DNA of 64,000 nucleotides, taken from positions 62,001 through 126,000 of the forward strand of contig NZ_JARXVG010000009.1 of the NCBI RefSeq assembly GCF_029892485.1. Reading direction: 5' to 3'. Made by a program: the position numbers and the translations under genes. Positions 44,892-54,500 of this stretch are shown piece by piece. The stretch is from Variovorax boronicumulans (GTDB lineage: Bacteria > Pseudomonadota > Gammaproteobacteria > Burkholderiales > Burkholderiaceae_C). Each line of letters begins with the position of its first letter. The stretch's first letter is position 1. Under the pieces are notes generated by a model. That model made no database searches, was not told the DNA's origin, and saw nothing but the letters and a program-made list of their open reading frames with translations.

Positions 44892-45428
44892 ATGATCGGC
44901 GACCGACTGAAGGAATTGCGAACGGCCCGCGGCCTGTCCCTGCGCGAACTGGCCGCGCAGGCGGGCGTCTCCGCGACGCTGCTGAGCCAGATCGAGCGTG
45001 CCGTCACCGATCCCAGCCTGGAAACCCTGCGCCGGCTCGCCGGTGTGTTCGGCGAATCGGTGTCCTCGCTGTTCTCGGAGCCGACGCCGCCCACGGTCTG
45101 GATCAGCCGCCCGAACCAGCGCGTGATGCTCACCGCGCCCAAGGGCCAAGTGGCCTACGAGCGCCTGACCGCCGGTGCGGGACAGCTCGAGGTGCTGCGC
45201 GCCGTGCTCAAGCCGGGCCAGATGTCCGCCGACGAGCCGCGCGGCCACGAATCGGCCGAATGCGTCTACGTCGTCGCGGGCGCGCTGGTGGCGCAGGTCG
45301 CGGGCGTCGACTACGCGGTGAAAGCCGGCGAGAGCATTTCCTTCGACGCGCGGCTGCCGCACCGCTACCTGAACGCCTCGACCGCGGCGACCGAAATCAT
45401 CCTGTCCGTCACCCCACCGAACCCCTGA
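44892..45428 (+). CDS. XRE-family transcriptional regulator with cupin domain
   Basis: A 178-residue regulator. The N-terminal XRE helix-turn-helix (about 2-58: LKELRTARGLSLRELAAQAG, ATLLSQIERAVTDPSLETL) is followed by a C-terminal cupin (about 105-172: HESAECVYVVAGALVAQVAG, GESISFDARLPHRYLN) with an HxxxE start and a later His that can bind metal or ligand. ATG 44892 is chosen over the upstream frame. Regulators of this design often control a neighbouring transporter; the divergent DUF3311-symporter unit and the two inverted repeats fit that. Confidence 0.88.
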   Translation: MIGDRLKELRTARGLSLRELAAQAGVSATLLSQIERAVTDPSLETLRRLAGVFGESVSSLFSEPTPPTVWISRPNQRVMLTAPKGQVAYERLTAGAGQLEVLRAVLKPGQMSADEPRGHESAECVYVVAGALVAQVAGVDYAVKAGESISFDARLPHRYLNASTAATEIILSVTPPNP

Positions 45429-45431
45429 ACC

Positions 45432-45800
45432 ATGACCCGCACGACAACGGCTGACGACGGCACCTTCACGCTCTACGACCTGCGCGTCGAAGTGGTCGCG
45501 CCCGAAGGCGCGAAGCTCTATTGCAACGCCAAGGTCGGCGACTACTTCGAGCTGCGCGGCGAGATGCTGCACCTGCCCGAGGGGCAGGGCTTCTCGATCT
45601 ATTCGCTGGGCGCCTTGCTGCCGCTGCTCGCGGCCAAGCAGCGCCCCACAGACGCCAACGACTGGATGAGCACCGACGCCGAGGTGGCGTGCCCCGATCC
45701 GCATTGCCCCTCGCGCTTTCGCATCACGCGCACCGCGACGCGCGTTTTCCGCCACGCCGACACCACGGCCGTGGTCCACCCATCGAAGACAAACCCATGA
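45432..45800 (+). CDS. TIGR04076 family protein
   Basis: A 122-residue protein of unknown function. DLRVEVVAPEGAKLYCNAKVGDYFELRGE, SIYSLGALLPLLAAKQR, NDWMSTDAEVACPDPHCPSRF is the TIGR04076 pattern; the paired Cys (ACPDPHC) could bind metal. The gene starts three bases after the regulator and its stop overlaps the aldo/keto reductase start. Members often accompany aldo/keto reductases, so the pair may act on the same substrate. Confidence 0.82.
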   Translation: MTRTTTADDGTFTLYDLRVEVVAPEGAKLYCNAKVGDYFELRGEMLHLPEGQGFSIYSLGALLPLLAAKQRPTDANDWMSTDAEVACPDPHCPSRFRITRTATRVFRHADTTAVVHPSKTNP

Positions 45801-46855
45801 GCCAACCGCAACGCATCGACCTCGCGCCGAACTATTCGATTTCCCGCCTGCTGAAGGGCGGCTGGCAACTGGCCGGCGGGCACGGCGGCATCGACTGCGC
45901 CACGGCCATCGCCGACATGGCCGCCTACTACGAAGCCGGCATCACCACCTTCGATTGCGCCGACATCTACACCGGCGTGGAGGAGCTGATCGGCGACTTC
46001 CGGCGCGAGCACATCGCTCGCCACGGCAGCGACAGCCTTGCGCGACTGCGCGTGCACACCAAGTTCGTGCCCGACCTCGCGACGCTCGCGCAGATCGACA
46101 AGCGCCAGGTCGAGCAGACCATCGATCGGTCGCTGCAGCGCCTGGGCGTCGAGCGGCTCGACCTCGTGCAGTTCCATTGGTGGGACTACGGCGTGCCGCG
46201 CTACGTGGAAGTGGCGCACTGGCTGCAGGAGCTGCAGCGCGTCGGCAAGATCGAGCTGCTGGGCGGCACCAATTTCGACACCGCGCGGGTGCGCGAACTG
46301 GTCGATGCCGATGTGCCGCTGCGCAGCATGCAGGTGCAGTACTCGCTGCTCGACCAGCGGCCGCAGCCGACGCTCGCGCCGTACTGCGCGGCGTCGGGCA
46401 TCCAGCTGCTGTGCTACGGCAGCGTGGCCGGCGGGTTTCTTTCGGAGCGCTGGCTCGGTGCGAGCGAACCTCAGGAGCCGTTCGAGAACCGTTCGCTGGT
46501 CAAGTACAAGCTCGTCATCGATGACTTCGGCGGATGGGACCTGTTCCAGCAATTGCTGCTGCAGCTGCAGAAGGTGGCGCAGCGGCACGACACCTCGATT
46601 GCCACGGTCGCGATGCGCTGGGTGCTGCAGCAACCGCAGGTGGCGGGCGTGATCGTCGGCGTGCGGCGCGGCGACCATCTGGCGGACCACCTGAAGGTGC
46701 TGTCACTGCAGCTCGATGCCGAGGACATCGCCACGCTCGATACGGTGCTGACGCAGCGCCAACCGCCGAGCGGTGATGTGTATTCGGTCGAGCGCGACAT
46801 CGAAGGCCGCCACGGCCGCGTGATGAAGTACGACCTCAACAAAGAGCCGCATTGA
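45797..46855 (+). CDS. Aldo/keto reductase
   Basis: A 352-residue NADPH-dependent oxidoreductase with a TIM-barrel fold. The catalytic tetrad is visible as FDCADIYTGVEE (Asp, Tyr), VHTKFV (Lys) and QFHWWDYG (His). IVGVRRGDHLADHLKV is the cofactor end of the barrel. It is translationally coupled to the TIGR04076 gene and under the likely control of the XRE-cupin regulator. The substrate is not known. Confidence 0.88.
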   Translation: MSQPQRIDLAPNYSISRLLKGGWQLAGGHGGIDCATAIADMAAYYEAGITTFDCADIYTGVEELIGDFRREHIARHGSDSLARLRVHTKFVPDLATLAQIDKRQVEQTIDRSLQRLGVERLDLVQFHWWDYGVPRYVEVAHWLQELQRVGKIELLGGTNFDTARVRELVDADVPLRSMQVQYSLLDQRPQPTLAPYCAASGIQLLCYGSVAGGFLSERWLGASEPQEPFENRSLVKYKLVIDDFGGWDLFQQLLLQLQKVAQRHDTSIATVAMRWVLQQPQVAGVIVGVRRGDHLADHLKVLSLQLDAEDIATLDTVLTQRQPPSGDVYSVERDIEGRHGRVMKYDLNKEPH

Positions 46856-46865
46856 GCCCTGCGAT

Positions 46866-47264
46866 TCAGGGCTTGGAACGCGGCACCAGTTCGGGATAGC
46901 CGGTTGCTGGATCGTGCTCGCGGGCGAAGTGCCATTCGGGCAGCCACGCGATCAGGATTTCGGCCGTGGTGCGCACGGTGCAGCCCGGCGCAACATGGCC
47001 GCCGCGAACCTGGCCCGCGCCATCCGACACGCTGATGTGCAGATGAGAGCCATCCGGCGAAAGCGAGCCGGACAGCGTGAGGATTTCAAGATCGCCTTCG
47101 AGCACAGCAGCGCTTTCCACACCGGCATACCGGATGCGCGCGCCGCGGAGGCTGCCGATGCCGGAGACCACGAAGGCCGCTTCGATACCACGTTGCTTCA
47201 GCGCCGCATCGAGCGCGGCGCGCAGATCGTCGCCCGGGTTCAGGCGCAGCGCGTGGGCTTCCAT
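46866..47264 (-). CDS. PPC (DUF296) domain protein
   Basis: A 132-residue protein made of a single PPC domain: ALRLNPGDDLRAALDAALKQRG, VSGIGSLRGARIRYAG, LEILTLSGSLSPDGSHLHISVSD and GCTVRTTAEILIAWL. In plants this domain is linked to AT-hook DNA binding, but the bacterial stand-alone form lacks a hook and its role is unclear. A metal site is usual (His in SHLHIS). It lies 16 bases downstream of pgm in the same direction. Confidence 0.8.
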   Translation of the reverse strand: MEAHALRLNPGDDLRAALDAALKQRGIEAAFVVSGIGSLRGARIRYAGVESAAVLEGDLEILTLSGSLSPDGSHLHISVSDGAGQVRGGHVAPGCTVRTTAEILIAWLPEWHFAREHDPATGYPELVPRSKP

Positions 47265-47280
47265 GCCGGCAGCCCTGGCT

Positions 47281-48933
47281 TCAGCTCGACAGCGCCTTGT
47301 CCACCAACTGCTGCGCCTCTTCGAGGATGCGCGCAAGGTGCTCCGCCCCCTTGAAGCTCTCGCCGTAGACCTTGTAGATGTTCTCCGTGCCCGAGGGCCG
47401 CGCCGCGAACCAGCCGTTGGCGGTGACGACCTTCACGCCGCCGATGGCCGCGCCGTTGCCGGGCGCATGGCTTAACACGGCTTCGATCTTGTCGCCCGCC
47501 AGTTCGGTCGAGCTCACCTGCTGCGGTGACAGGTTCGACAGCTTCTTCTTCTGCTCGACAGTGGCCGCTGCATCCACGCGGTCGGACACCGGCTGTCCCA
47601 GCGCCTGCGTCAACTCCGCATAGCGCTCGCCCGGGTCTCGTCCGGTGCACGCGGCGATCTCGGCCGAGAGCAGGGCGGGCACCATGCCGTCCTTGTCCGT
47701 GGTCCATGCGGAGCCGTCGTGGCGCAGGAAGGTCGCACCCGCGCTTTCTTCGCCGCCGAAGCCGAGCGATCCATCCACAAGCCCATCGACGAACCACTTG
47801 AAGCCCACCGGCACTTCGTAGAGCTTGCGGCCGAGCCGGGCAGTGACGCGGTCGATCATCTGGCTGCTCACCACCGTCTTGCCGACAGCCGCACCCGCGG
47901 GCCATTGCGGACGGTGCGTGTAGAGGTAGTCGATCATCACCGCAAGGTAGCTGTTCGGCTGCATCAGGCCCGCGCTGCGCGTGACCACGCCGTGGCGGTC
48001 GTGGTCGGTGTCGCAGGCGAAGGCGATGCCGAAGCGGTCCTTCAGCGCGATCAGCTTGTGCATCGCGTCGGGCGAGGACGGGTCCATCCGGATGCGGCCG
48101 TCCCAGTCGAGCGACATGAAGCGGAAGGTCGGATCGACCTCCTGGTTCAGCACCGTGAGGCGCTGGAGCTTGTAGCGCTCGGCGATGGCCGGCCAGTAGT
48201 GCACCCCGGCACCGCCTAGCGGATCGACGCCGAGGTCGATCTGCACGCCGCGGATCGCATCCATGTCGAGCACCTGCGCGAGGTCTTCGACGTAGGTGTT
48301 CAGGTAGTCGTGCCGGTGCGTGGTCGAAGCCTTCAGGGCCTGCGCGAGCGGCATGCGCTTCACGCCTTCGAGCTTGTTCGCCAGCATCTTGTTGGCGGCG
48401 GCTTCGACGGCGGAGGTGATGTCGGTGCCGGCAGGGCCGCCGTTGGGCGGGTTGTACTTGAAGCCGCCGCTCTCGGGCGGGTTGTGCGAGGGCGTGATGA
48501 CGATGCCGTCGGCCAGCCCCGTGGTGCGTCCGCGGTTGTAGACCAGGATCGCATGCGACACGGCGGGCGTCGGCGTGTATTCGTCGTCCTTCGAGAGCAT
48601 CAGCTCGACGCCGTTGGCCGCCAGCACTTCGACCGCGCTGCTGAAGGCGGGCGTGGAAAGCGCGTGCGTGTCGATGCCGAGGAACAGCGGGCCGTCGATG
48701 CCTTTCTGCTTGCGGTAGTCGCAGATCGCCTGGCTGATCGCCAGCACATGCCATTCGTTGAACGCATCGTCGAACGACGAGCCGCGATGGCCCGAGGTGC
48801 CGAAGGCCACGCGCTGCGCAGGCACGGATGGGTCGGGCCGGCCCGTGTAGTACGCCGAGATCAGGCGCGGCACGTTCACCAGCAATTCGAGGGGGGCAGG
48901 TTTGCCTGCGAGGGGATTGGTTTTTTGACTCAT
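47281..48933 (-). CDS. pgm: Phosphoglucomutase (alpha-D-glucose-specific)
   Basis: Interconverts glucose 1- and 6-phosphate. The 550-residue enzyme is close to the E. coli Pgm length. The active Ser lies in VITPSHNPPESGGFKYN, the metal loop is CDTDHDRHGV, the sugar-specificity loop GGEESAG, and the phosphate-binding C-terminus ARPSGTENIYKVYGESF. Start ATG 48933 overlaps the stop of the HAD gene. Its glucose 1-phosphate can feed UDP-glucose for the nearby cellulose operon, though it is a housekeeping enzyme as well. Confidence 0.96.
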   Translation of the reverse strand: MSQKTNPLAGKPAPLELLVNVPRLISAYYTGRPDPSVPAQRVAFGTSGHRGSSFDDAFNEWHVLAISQAICDYRKQKGIDGPLFLGIDTHALSTPAFSSAVEVLAANGVELMLSKDDEYTPTPAVSHAILVYNRGRTTGLADGIVITPSHNPPESGGFKYNPPNGGPAGTDITSAVEAAANKMLANKLEGVKRMPLAQALKASTTHRHDYLNTYVEDLAQVLDMDAIRGVQIDLGVDPLGGAGVHYWPAIAERYKLQRLTVLNQEVDPTFRFMSLDWDGRIRMDPSSPDAMHKLIALKDRFGIAFACDTDHDRHGVVTRSAGLMQPNSYLAVMIDYLYTHRPQWPAGAAVGKTVVSSQMIDRVTARLGRKLYEVPVGFKWFVDGLVDGSLGFGGEESAGATFLRHDGSAWTTDKDGMVPALLSAEIAACTGRDPGERYAELTQALGQPVSDRVDAAATVEQKKKLSNLSPQQVSSTELAGDKIEAVLSHAPGNGAAIGGVKVVTANGWFAARPSGTENIYKVYGESFKGAEHLARILEEAQQLVDKALSS

Positions 48934-49613
48934 TTCTTGGGTGCCCAGTCGTCGATTTGAATGAGGTCGCCGATCCGTTCGATCGTGATGTCGGCGGGCG
49001 CGTAGGCGGCAATGGCCTGCGCATCGAGCGCGTAGTGGCCTTGCCGCACGAAGACGGTGGTGAGCTTCGCTCCCCAGATCGCCTTCATGGCGGAGAGCAG
49101 GCGCAGCTTGTCGTCCACCATCACGTAGTGCGCGGCGGGGTGGCACTCCTCGATGGTGTCGAGCATCTGCTCCTTGTGCACATAGATCAGCACACGGCCT
49201 TCGACCGCGTCCCACAGGCCCGAGCGCTGCACCTTGCGTGGCTGGAACACCACATCGCCGTCGGACAGGATCACCGTGGGGCCGTGGCGCCGAAGATGCG
49301 TCAGTGCATCGAGCGCGCCCGGATAAAGGCGGTCGGTGAAGGGATAGTCGATGAGAAAGCTGGACATCAGCAGCAGCCGCGAATCGCTCATGCCGCGCCT
49401 GCTTTCCTCGGCCCGGTAGCGCTGCAGCGCGCCGAGGTAGTCGACGTAGCCGAGCTCGCTGCGCAGCGTCTCGAAGGCGGTCCAGTAGCGGCTGGCGCTC
49501 TCGGTGCCGAAGGCTTCGTCGAGGTGGGCGCGCAGGTCGCCGACGACGCGGTCGTTGTCGAGCAGGGTGTTGTCGACGTCGACCAGGAAAACGGTGTCGG
49601 GGTGCTGTGTCAT
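48930..49613 (-). CDS. HAD-superfamily hydrolase
   Basis: A 227-residue HAD phosphatase. Motif I is VFLVDVDNTLLDND (nucleophile and acid/base Asp), motif II PTVILSDGD and motif III/IV YVMVDDKLRLLSAMK. The cap between motifs I and II is helical. The frame stays open to 49691; ATG 49613 gives the usual HAD start just before motif I and is preferred, though it lacks a clear Shine-Dalgarno. It is coupled to pgm (ATGA). Substrate unknown; sugar phosphates are plausible from the neighbour. Confidence 0.85.
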   Translation of the reverse strand: MTQHPDTVFLVDVDNTLLDNDRVVGDLRAHLDEAFGTESASRYWTAFETLRSELGYVDYLGALQRYRAEESRRGMSDSRLLLMSSFLIDYPFTDRLYPGALDALTHLRRHGPTVILSDGDVVFQPRKVQRSGLWDAVEGRVLIYVHKEQMLDTIEECHPAAHYVMVDDKLRLLSAMKAIWGAKLTTVFVRQGHYALDAQAIAAYAPADITIERIGDLIQIDDWAPKK

Positions 49614-49791
49614 GAAGGGTGCGCCCATCGGGCCGGAGCTGCATGCATCGCTTTCAGCATACGCCATCGAAAAGGCGGGACCGGTACGCATCGCGAATTA
49701 GTTGATGCTTTGGGTTCGGCTGGCTTACCCTGTGCGCGGCACGTCGTTTTTGGCGAATAAGCTTCAGCCCAGTCTCAAGGAGCAAAAAAGT

Positions 49792-50130
49792 ATGCGCATG
49801 AAGAATGGTCGAAGCTGGCTTTGCCTGTCGACGCTGGCCCTGGTGCTGGCGGGCTGCGCGGCCCCACCCAAGGACAGGCCGCTGACCTCCGAGGTGCCCG
49901 AGCCGCCGAGCTTCGCGCCGCCGCCCGAAAGCTGCCAGGCCGCGGCCGCCCGCTTCGGGCTCGGGTTGCAGGCGAGCCAGTCGCTGCTGCAGGAGATGCT
50001 GCAACGTGCGGGCGCCAAGACGGGCCGCACGGTGCCGGCGACAGAAACGGCGAGCCCGGCGCAAGACCCCAGCCGGCTCAACCTGCAGGTCGACCCCACC
50101 GGCCGCATCGTCGGTGTCTATTGCGGCTAG
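49792..50130 (+). CDS. I78 peptidase inhibitor-like lipoprotein
   Basis: A 112-residue predicted lipoprotein (lipobox LVLAGC, Cys at residue 22). The mature part has a Cys in ESCQAAAARFGLG and the C-terminal SRLNLQVDPTGRIVGVYCG, the pattern of the I78 (potato inhibitor-like) family. ATG 49792 follows AAGGAG. It may inhibit secreted or environmental serine peptidases at the envelope. It lies 51 bases before the GGDEF-EAL gene, with no evident link in function. Confidence 0.75.
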   Translation: MRMKNGRSWLCLSTLALVLAGCAAPPKDRPLTSEVPEPPSFAPPPESCQAAAARFGLGLQASQSLLQEMLQRAGAKTGRTVPATETASPAQDPSRLNLQVDPTGRIVGVYCG

Positions 50131-50181
50131 GGGCCGATCCAGAGAACGGCAACGGCCTGCGATCTTCCGGAGTTCAAACTT

Positions 50182-51558
50182 TTGCCGAACAAGCGCTCAC
50201 ACGGTTCCACCTCGCCCGAAGAAGAGCTGAAACGCCTTCCCGCCGACGAGGTGCTGTCGCCGCTCATTGCGGACTGGGCGCGTGCGGGCAAGCGCCTGGC
50301 GCTGGTCTGCGACATCGACCTGGATCGCTTCGGCGAGCTCAACCAGCGCTTGGGCATGGCCGGCGGCAATGCCGCGCTGGTCGAAGCAGCCGGGCGGATC
50401 AAGGCGCAGCTGCCGCGCGAGTCGCTGGTGGCGCGCATCGGCGGCGACGAGTTCGCGGCCGTGTTCGCCGGCCTGGGGCCGCCGCAATGCCACGAGGTGC
50501 TCGAGCGCATCCTCGTGGCGCTGGCCGAACCCTGGGAGTGGCGGGGCCAGACCGCGAGCCTCGCCGGAAGCCTCGGCGCCCGGCTGCTGGACAGCACCGG
50601 CCCGGCGCCCGAGGCCGCCTTGCGCGACGCGCAGCACGCGGCCTTCTTCGCCAAGCGCGCGGCCGATGGCAAGGTGCATTACTTCGATGCGCCGAAGGCC
50701 CACGCCGACGCACAGGTCGTGCGCGAGCGCCAGCGCATCCAGGAAGGCCTGGCGCAGGGCGAGTTCTTCCTGTGCTACCAACCCAAGGTCGACATGCGCC
50801 GCGGCGTCGTGGTGGGCGCCGAGGCGCTCATCCGCTGGCGGCACCCGGAGCGCGGATTGCTGCAGCCGATTCATTTCGTGCCGCTGCTCGAGGACGACGT
50901 GCTGGCCGAGCAGGTCGGCCAATGGGTCATCGGCACTGCGCTGCGGCAGCTGTACGACTGGCGCGCCGTGGGCCTGCGCATGTCGGTCAGCGTCAACGTG
51001 AGTCCGCTGCACATGATGCGCCACGACTTCGTCGAGCGGCTCGAGGAGCAACTGGTGCAGTACCCCAAGCTCGGCGCCGGCGCGCTGGAGCTCGAGATCC
51101 TGGAGACCACCGCGATCAGCCAGTTCGCCACCGTGGCCCGTTTCGTGGACGCCTGCCGGACGCTGGGCGTGGCGGTGGCCATCGACGACTTCGGCACCGG
51201 CTATTCCTCGCTCACCTACCTGCGCCAGCTGCCGGTGTCGTCGGTCAAGATCGACCAATCGTTCATCCGGGGCATGCTCGACAGCGCGGCGGACCGGGCG
51301 ATCGTCCAGGGCATCCTGCTGCTCCTGCAGGCGCTCGGGCGCACCGCCGTGGCCGAGGGCGTCGAAACGCTGCAGCACGGCGAGGCGCTGCTAGCCATGG
51401 GCTGCACCCTGGCCCAGGGCTACGGTATCGCCAAGCCGCTGCCGGCCGACCAGATGAAGCGCTGGGTCGCCGGGTTCGAGCGCGCACCCCCTTGGGGGCG
51501 CGGCGATGCGGAAGAAGATTCGCCGTCCGCGCCGATCGAACCGACCCCGCAGCCCTAG
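50182..51558 (+). CDS. GGDEF-EAL c-di-GMP enzyme
   Basis: A 458-residue cytoplasmic protein with tandem c-di-GMP synthesis and breakdown domains and no obvious sensory domain. The GGDEF motif is intact (residues 87-91, RIGGDEF) with the DIDLDRF metal segment, but the inhibitory RxxD site five residues upstream is absent. The EAL domain has EAL at 215-217, SVNVSP, LEILET, DDFGTGYSS, VKID and AEGVET, so phosphodiesterase activity is likely. TTG 50182 is used as start since no ATG fits. It converges on the bcs operon, whose BcsA is c-di-GMP-activated. Confidence 0.9.
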   Translation: MPNKRSHGSTSPEEELKRLPADEVLSPLIADWARAGKRLALVCDIDLDRFGELNQRLGMAGGNAALVEAAGRIKAQLPRESLVARIGGDEFAAVFAGLGPPQCHEVLERILVALAEPWEWRGQTASLAGSLGARLLDSTGPAPEAALRDAQHAAFFAKRAADGKVHYFDAPKAHADAQVVRERQRIQEGLAQGEFFLCYQPKVDMRRGVVVGAEALIRWRHPERGLLQPIHFVPLLEDDVLAEQVGQWVIGTALRQLYDWRAVGLRMSVSVNVSPLHMMRHDFVERLEEQLVQYPKLGAGALELEILETTAISQFATVARFVDACRTLGVAVAIDDFGTGYSSLTYLRQLPVSSVKIDQSFIRGMLDSAADRAIVQGILLLLQALGRTAVAEGVETLQHGEALLAMGCTLAQGYGIAKPLPADQMKRWVAGFERAPPWGRGDAEEDSPSAPIEPTPQP

Positions 51559-51564
51559 CCCCGT

Positions 51565-54500
51565 TCAGAGCAGCGGCGTGTAAGGCGAGACCAGCGGGCG
51601 CAGCGTGGTGCCGGCGGGCACGCCCAGCGTGCTCGCGCCATCGAACACGTAGCGCAGGTACAGGCCGCCCGTCAGCTGGCGGTAGTTCTGCGCGTTGTTC
51701 AGTCCGATCGAGCCGCCCAGGAACATCTTGGGCGCAAGCTGGTACTCGAGGATCGCGGCCAGGTTGTAGGCCAGGCCGGTCTTCGAGGTCTGGGGGTACA
51801 TGCCGGTGAAGGGCGCGCTGCTCAGCCCCAGGGAGGCGGCGTAGGCTGCCGCGCTTCCCGCATCCCGCGCACGCCCGCTGTCGGTCGGGAAGTAGGGCGA
51901 CTCCTTCTGGGTGAAGGACTGCACACCCAGCGAGGCATTCAGGCGCCACGACAGGCGGTCGCTGCGGCCGCTCCAGTCGACCGGGAACGCCACGCTCACG
52001 AAGCTCTGCGGGCTGAAGTAGCCGCCTTGTCCGAAGGTGTAGTAGCTCAGGTTCTTGTCGTAGCCCATCAGGCCCAGGTTCATGCCCAGGGTGAGCTTGG
52101 AACTGGGGCTGCTGATGAGGTGCAGGTAGGCGCCGCCGCCGGTCTCGAAGCGGCTGTTGCTCGCGACGTTCTTGCCCGTGATGCCATGCAGCGCCGCATA
52201 GCCGTAGACGCCGTAGGTGCCGTCGTCGTAGCCCAGGTCGCCGCGCACGCCGGTGGCGACCACGCCGCCCCAGCGCTCGTTGGTGCGCTGGTCCTTTGCG
52301 CCGGCGAACGACAGCAGGCTGTCGGTGACCGCGCGGCGCGACACGTCGACCTTGGCGTTCCACGAATCGCCGAACGAGCCCGCATATGACACGTTGCCGA
52401 TCACGTTGGTCTCCGGAAAACCGAGCGGCGTGGTGCCGATGCTCGCGCCGAAGTTCTTGCCTTCGTAGCCCACGCTCAGCCCGACGCCGGACGCGTTCTG
52501 CTGGCCCGCGCTGGTGCTGTTCTGCAGGCCGGTGATGGCCGCGCCCGGGCCGCCGCCGAAGCGGCTGCCCGTGGGGTAGTCGGCGGACGGCGTTCCGGCA
52601 TCGAGCACCGTGGGCGTGACGCCCACGACGATCTTGCCTTCGCCGACCGGGAAACGCGCCTCGATGGGAATCTGGAAATCCGACAGCTGGCTGAGCCCCG
52701 CTTCGCCCGCGCTGTTGCGGTAGACGGTGCCGGCGGTCAGGCTGATCGAGCGCTGCGCCTGCAGCTCGCGCAATTCGGCGGCCACCGGATCGGTGGGGGC
52801 TGCGGTGCGCAGCGGCGCGTTCCAGCCTGAGCCGCCCGTGCCGGGAACCGGCAGCGGCGCGATGCCGCCGGCCTGGCCGTACGGGTAGCTTTGCGGATAG
52901 GCCTGCTGTGGATAGGCCTGCGGTGCCTGCGCATACACAGGCGCGACCGGCTGCATGCCCGCCACGGGATAAGGCTGCACCGGCGCCGCGATGTAGGCCG
53001 AAGCCTGCGGCGTATTGCGCGCGGCAGCGGCCGTGCGCGACGAGGCGGCAGAAGACGCCGTGCGCCGGCCTTTGCTGCCAGCCGCGGCGGGCGGCGTGCC
53101 GGCGTTCCACGGGAGCGCGCCCGGCGGATAGGCTGCCGGCACCGCGCCCGCGACGGGATAGGCCGGGTTCGTCGGATACGCAGGCGGTGCCGCGGGATAG
53201 GTCGGCGGATAGGCCGGTGCAGCCGCGTACGCCACAGGCTGCATGCGCGCCTGCGCGAACGGATTGCCTCCCGCGGCGGGGTAGCCAGCAGGTCCCGGCG
53301 TACCGGGTGCGCCGCCCGTCATCCCTGCGAACGGGTTGGCCGGTGGCAGGCCGCCCTGCACCGCGCCGGGCGCGAAGCCGGTCGCGACGCGGCTGTCGGT
53401 CTCCACGGCGGCGCGCAGGTACTGCTCGGCCTTGCGGCTGTCGCCGGCATTGCGATAGACGCGGCCCGCGGCGGCCAGCACGCGCGACTGGTCGGGCGCC
53501 TGCTTCAGGGCGGCCATCACGTAGTTCTCGGCCTCGCTGTGCTGGCGCAGCGCGCTGGCGCTGGCGGCCGCGGCCAGCAGGGTGTCGAGGTCGGCGGGGT
53601 TGCGTTGCAGCACGCGCTGGTAGAGCGCAAGCGCCTGGGTTTCGTCGCGTGCGGCGGAGTACAGGCGCGCGAGCGCGGCCATCGCCCGCGGATCGTCGGG
53701 CCGCTCGGCCAGCACGGGGGCCATGGCGTTGTAGGCGGCCTCGAGGTTGCCGGCCTCGCGCAAGGCATCGGTCTGGCGCAGCGCGAAGGCGATGCGCAGG
53801 CTGTCGAAATCGCTGCGCTGCGCGGCGGTCATGCCGGCGGGCTGCAGCTGGCGCAGCACCGCGGAGAGCTCCACGTCCTGCTTCGTCTTGAGCAGCACCG
53901 ACGCATAGAGCAGCCGGTCGCCGATGCCCGGGTTCGGGCTGCGCGCGAGCAACTGCCGGCTCATGGCGAGCGCACGCGGCGCATCGCCGATTTCCGCATA
54001 CGCCCCGGCGAGCTGGCCCCAGAGTTCGGTCGGCATGTCGCTGCTGAGGGCCGCCTCGGCCTGGCCGAGCACCTGGCGCGCCGCGTCCACCTGGCCCTGG
54101 CGCGCGAGCGCCTGCGCACGCTGCGCCTGCGACAGCGCCCAGAGCCTGCGCTGCAGCGCCGCCATGTCGCGCGTCCTGGACGCCGCGGGAATCCGCTCCA
54201 GGTACTGGATGCCGCCAGCCGCGTCGCCGGTTTCGGAGGCGAGCAGCGCGCTCGCGTAGAGCGCATCGGGCATGTCGGGCTGCGACATCAGGAGGCCCTC
54301 CATCACGCCGCGCGCTTCGGCCGTGAGGCCCTGGCGGCGGTAGATGTTGGCGAGGTCCAGCCGTACCCAGGGGCTGTCAGGCGCGGCGAGCATCGCGTCT
54401 TCGAGCGTGCGCTGCGCGCCGGGGGCATCGCCGGCATCGGCCTGCTGGCGAGCCTTGGCGCGCGCCTGCTCGACCTGGATGTCGCGCAGGCCGCCGAGCT

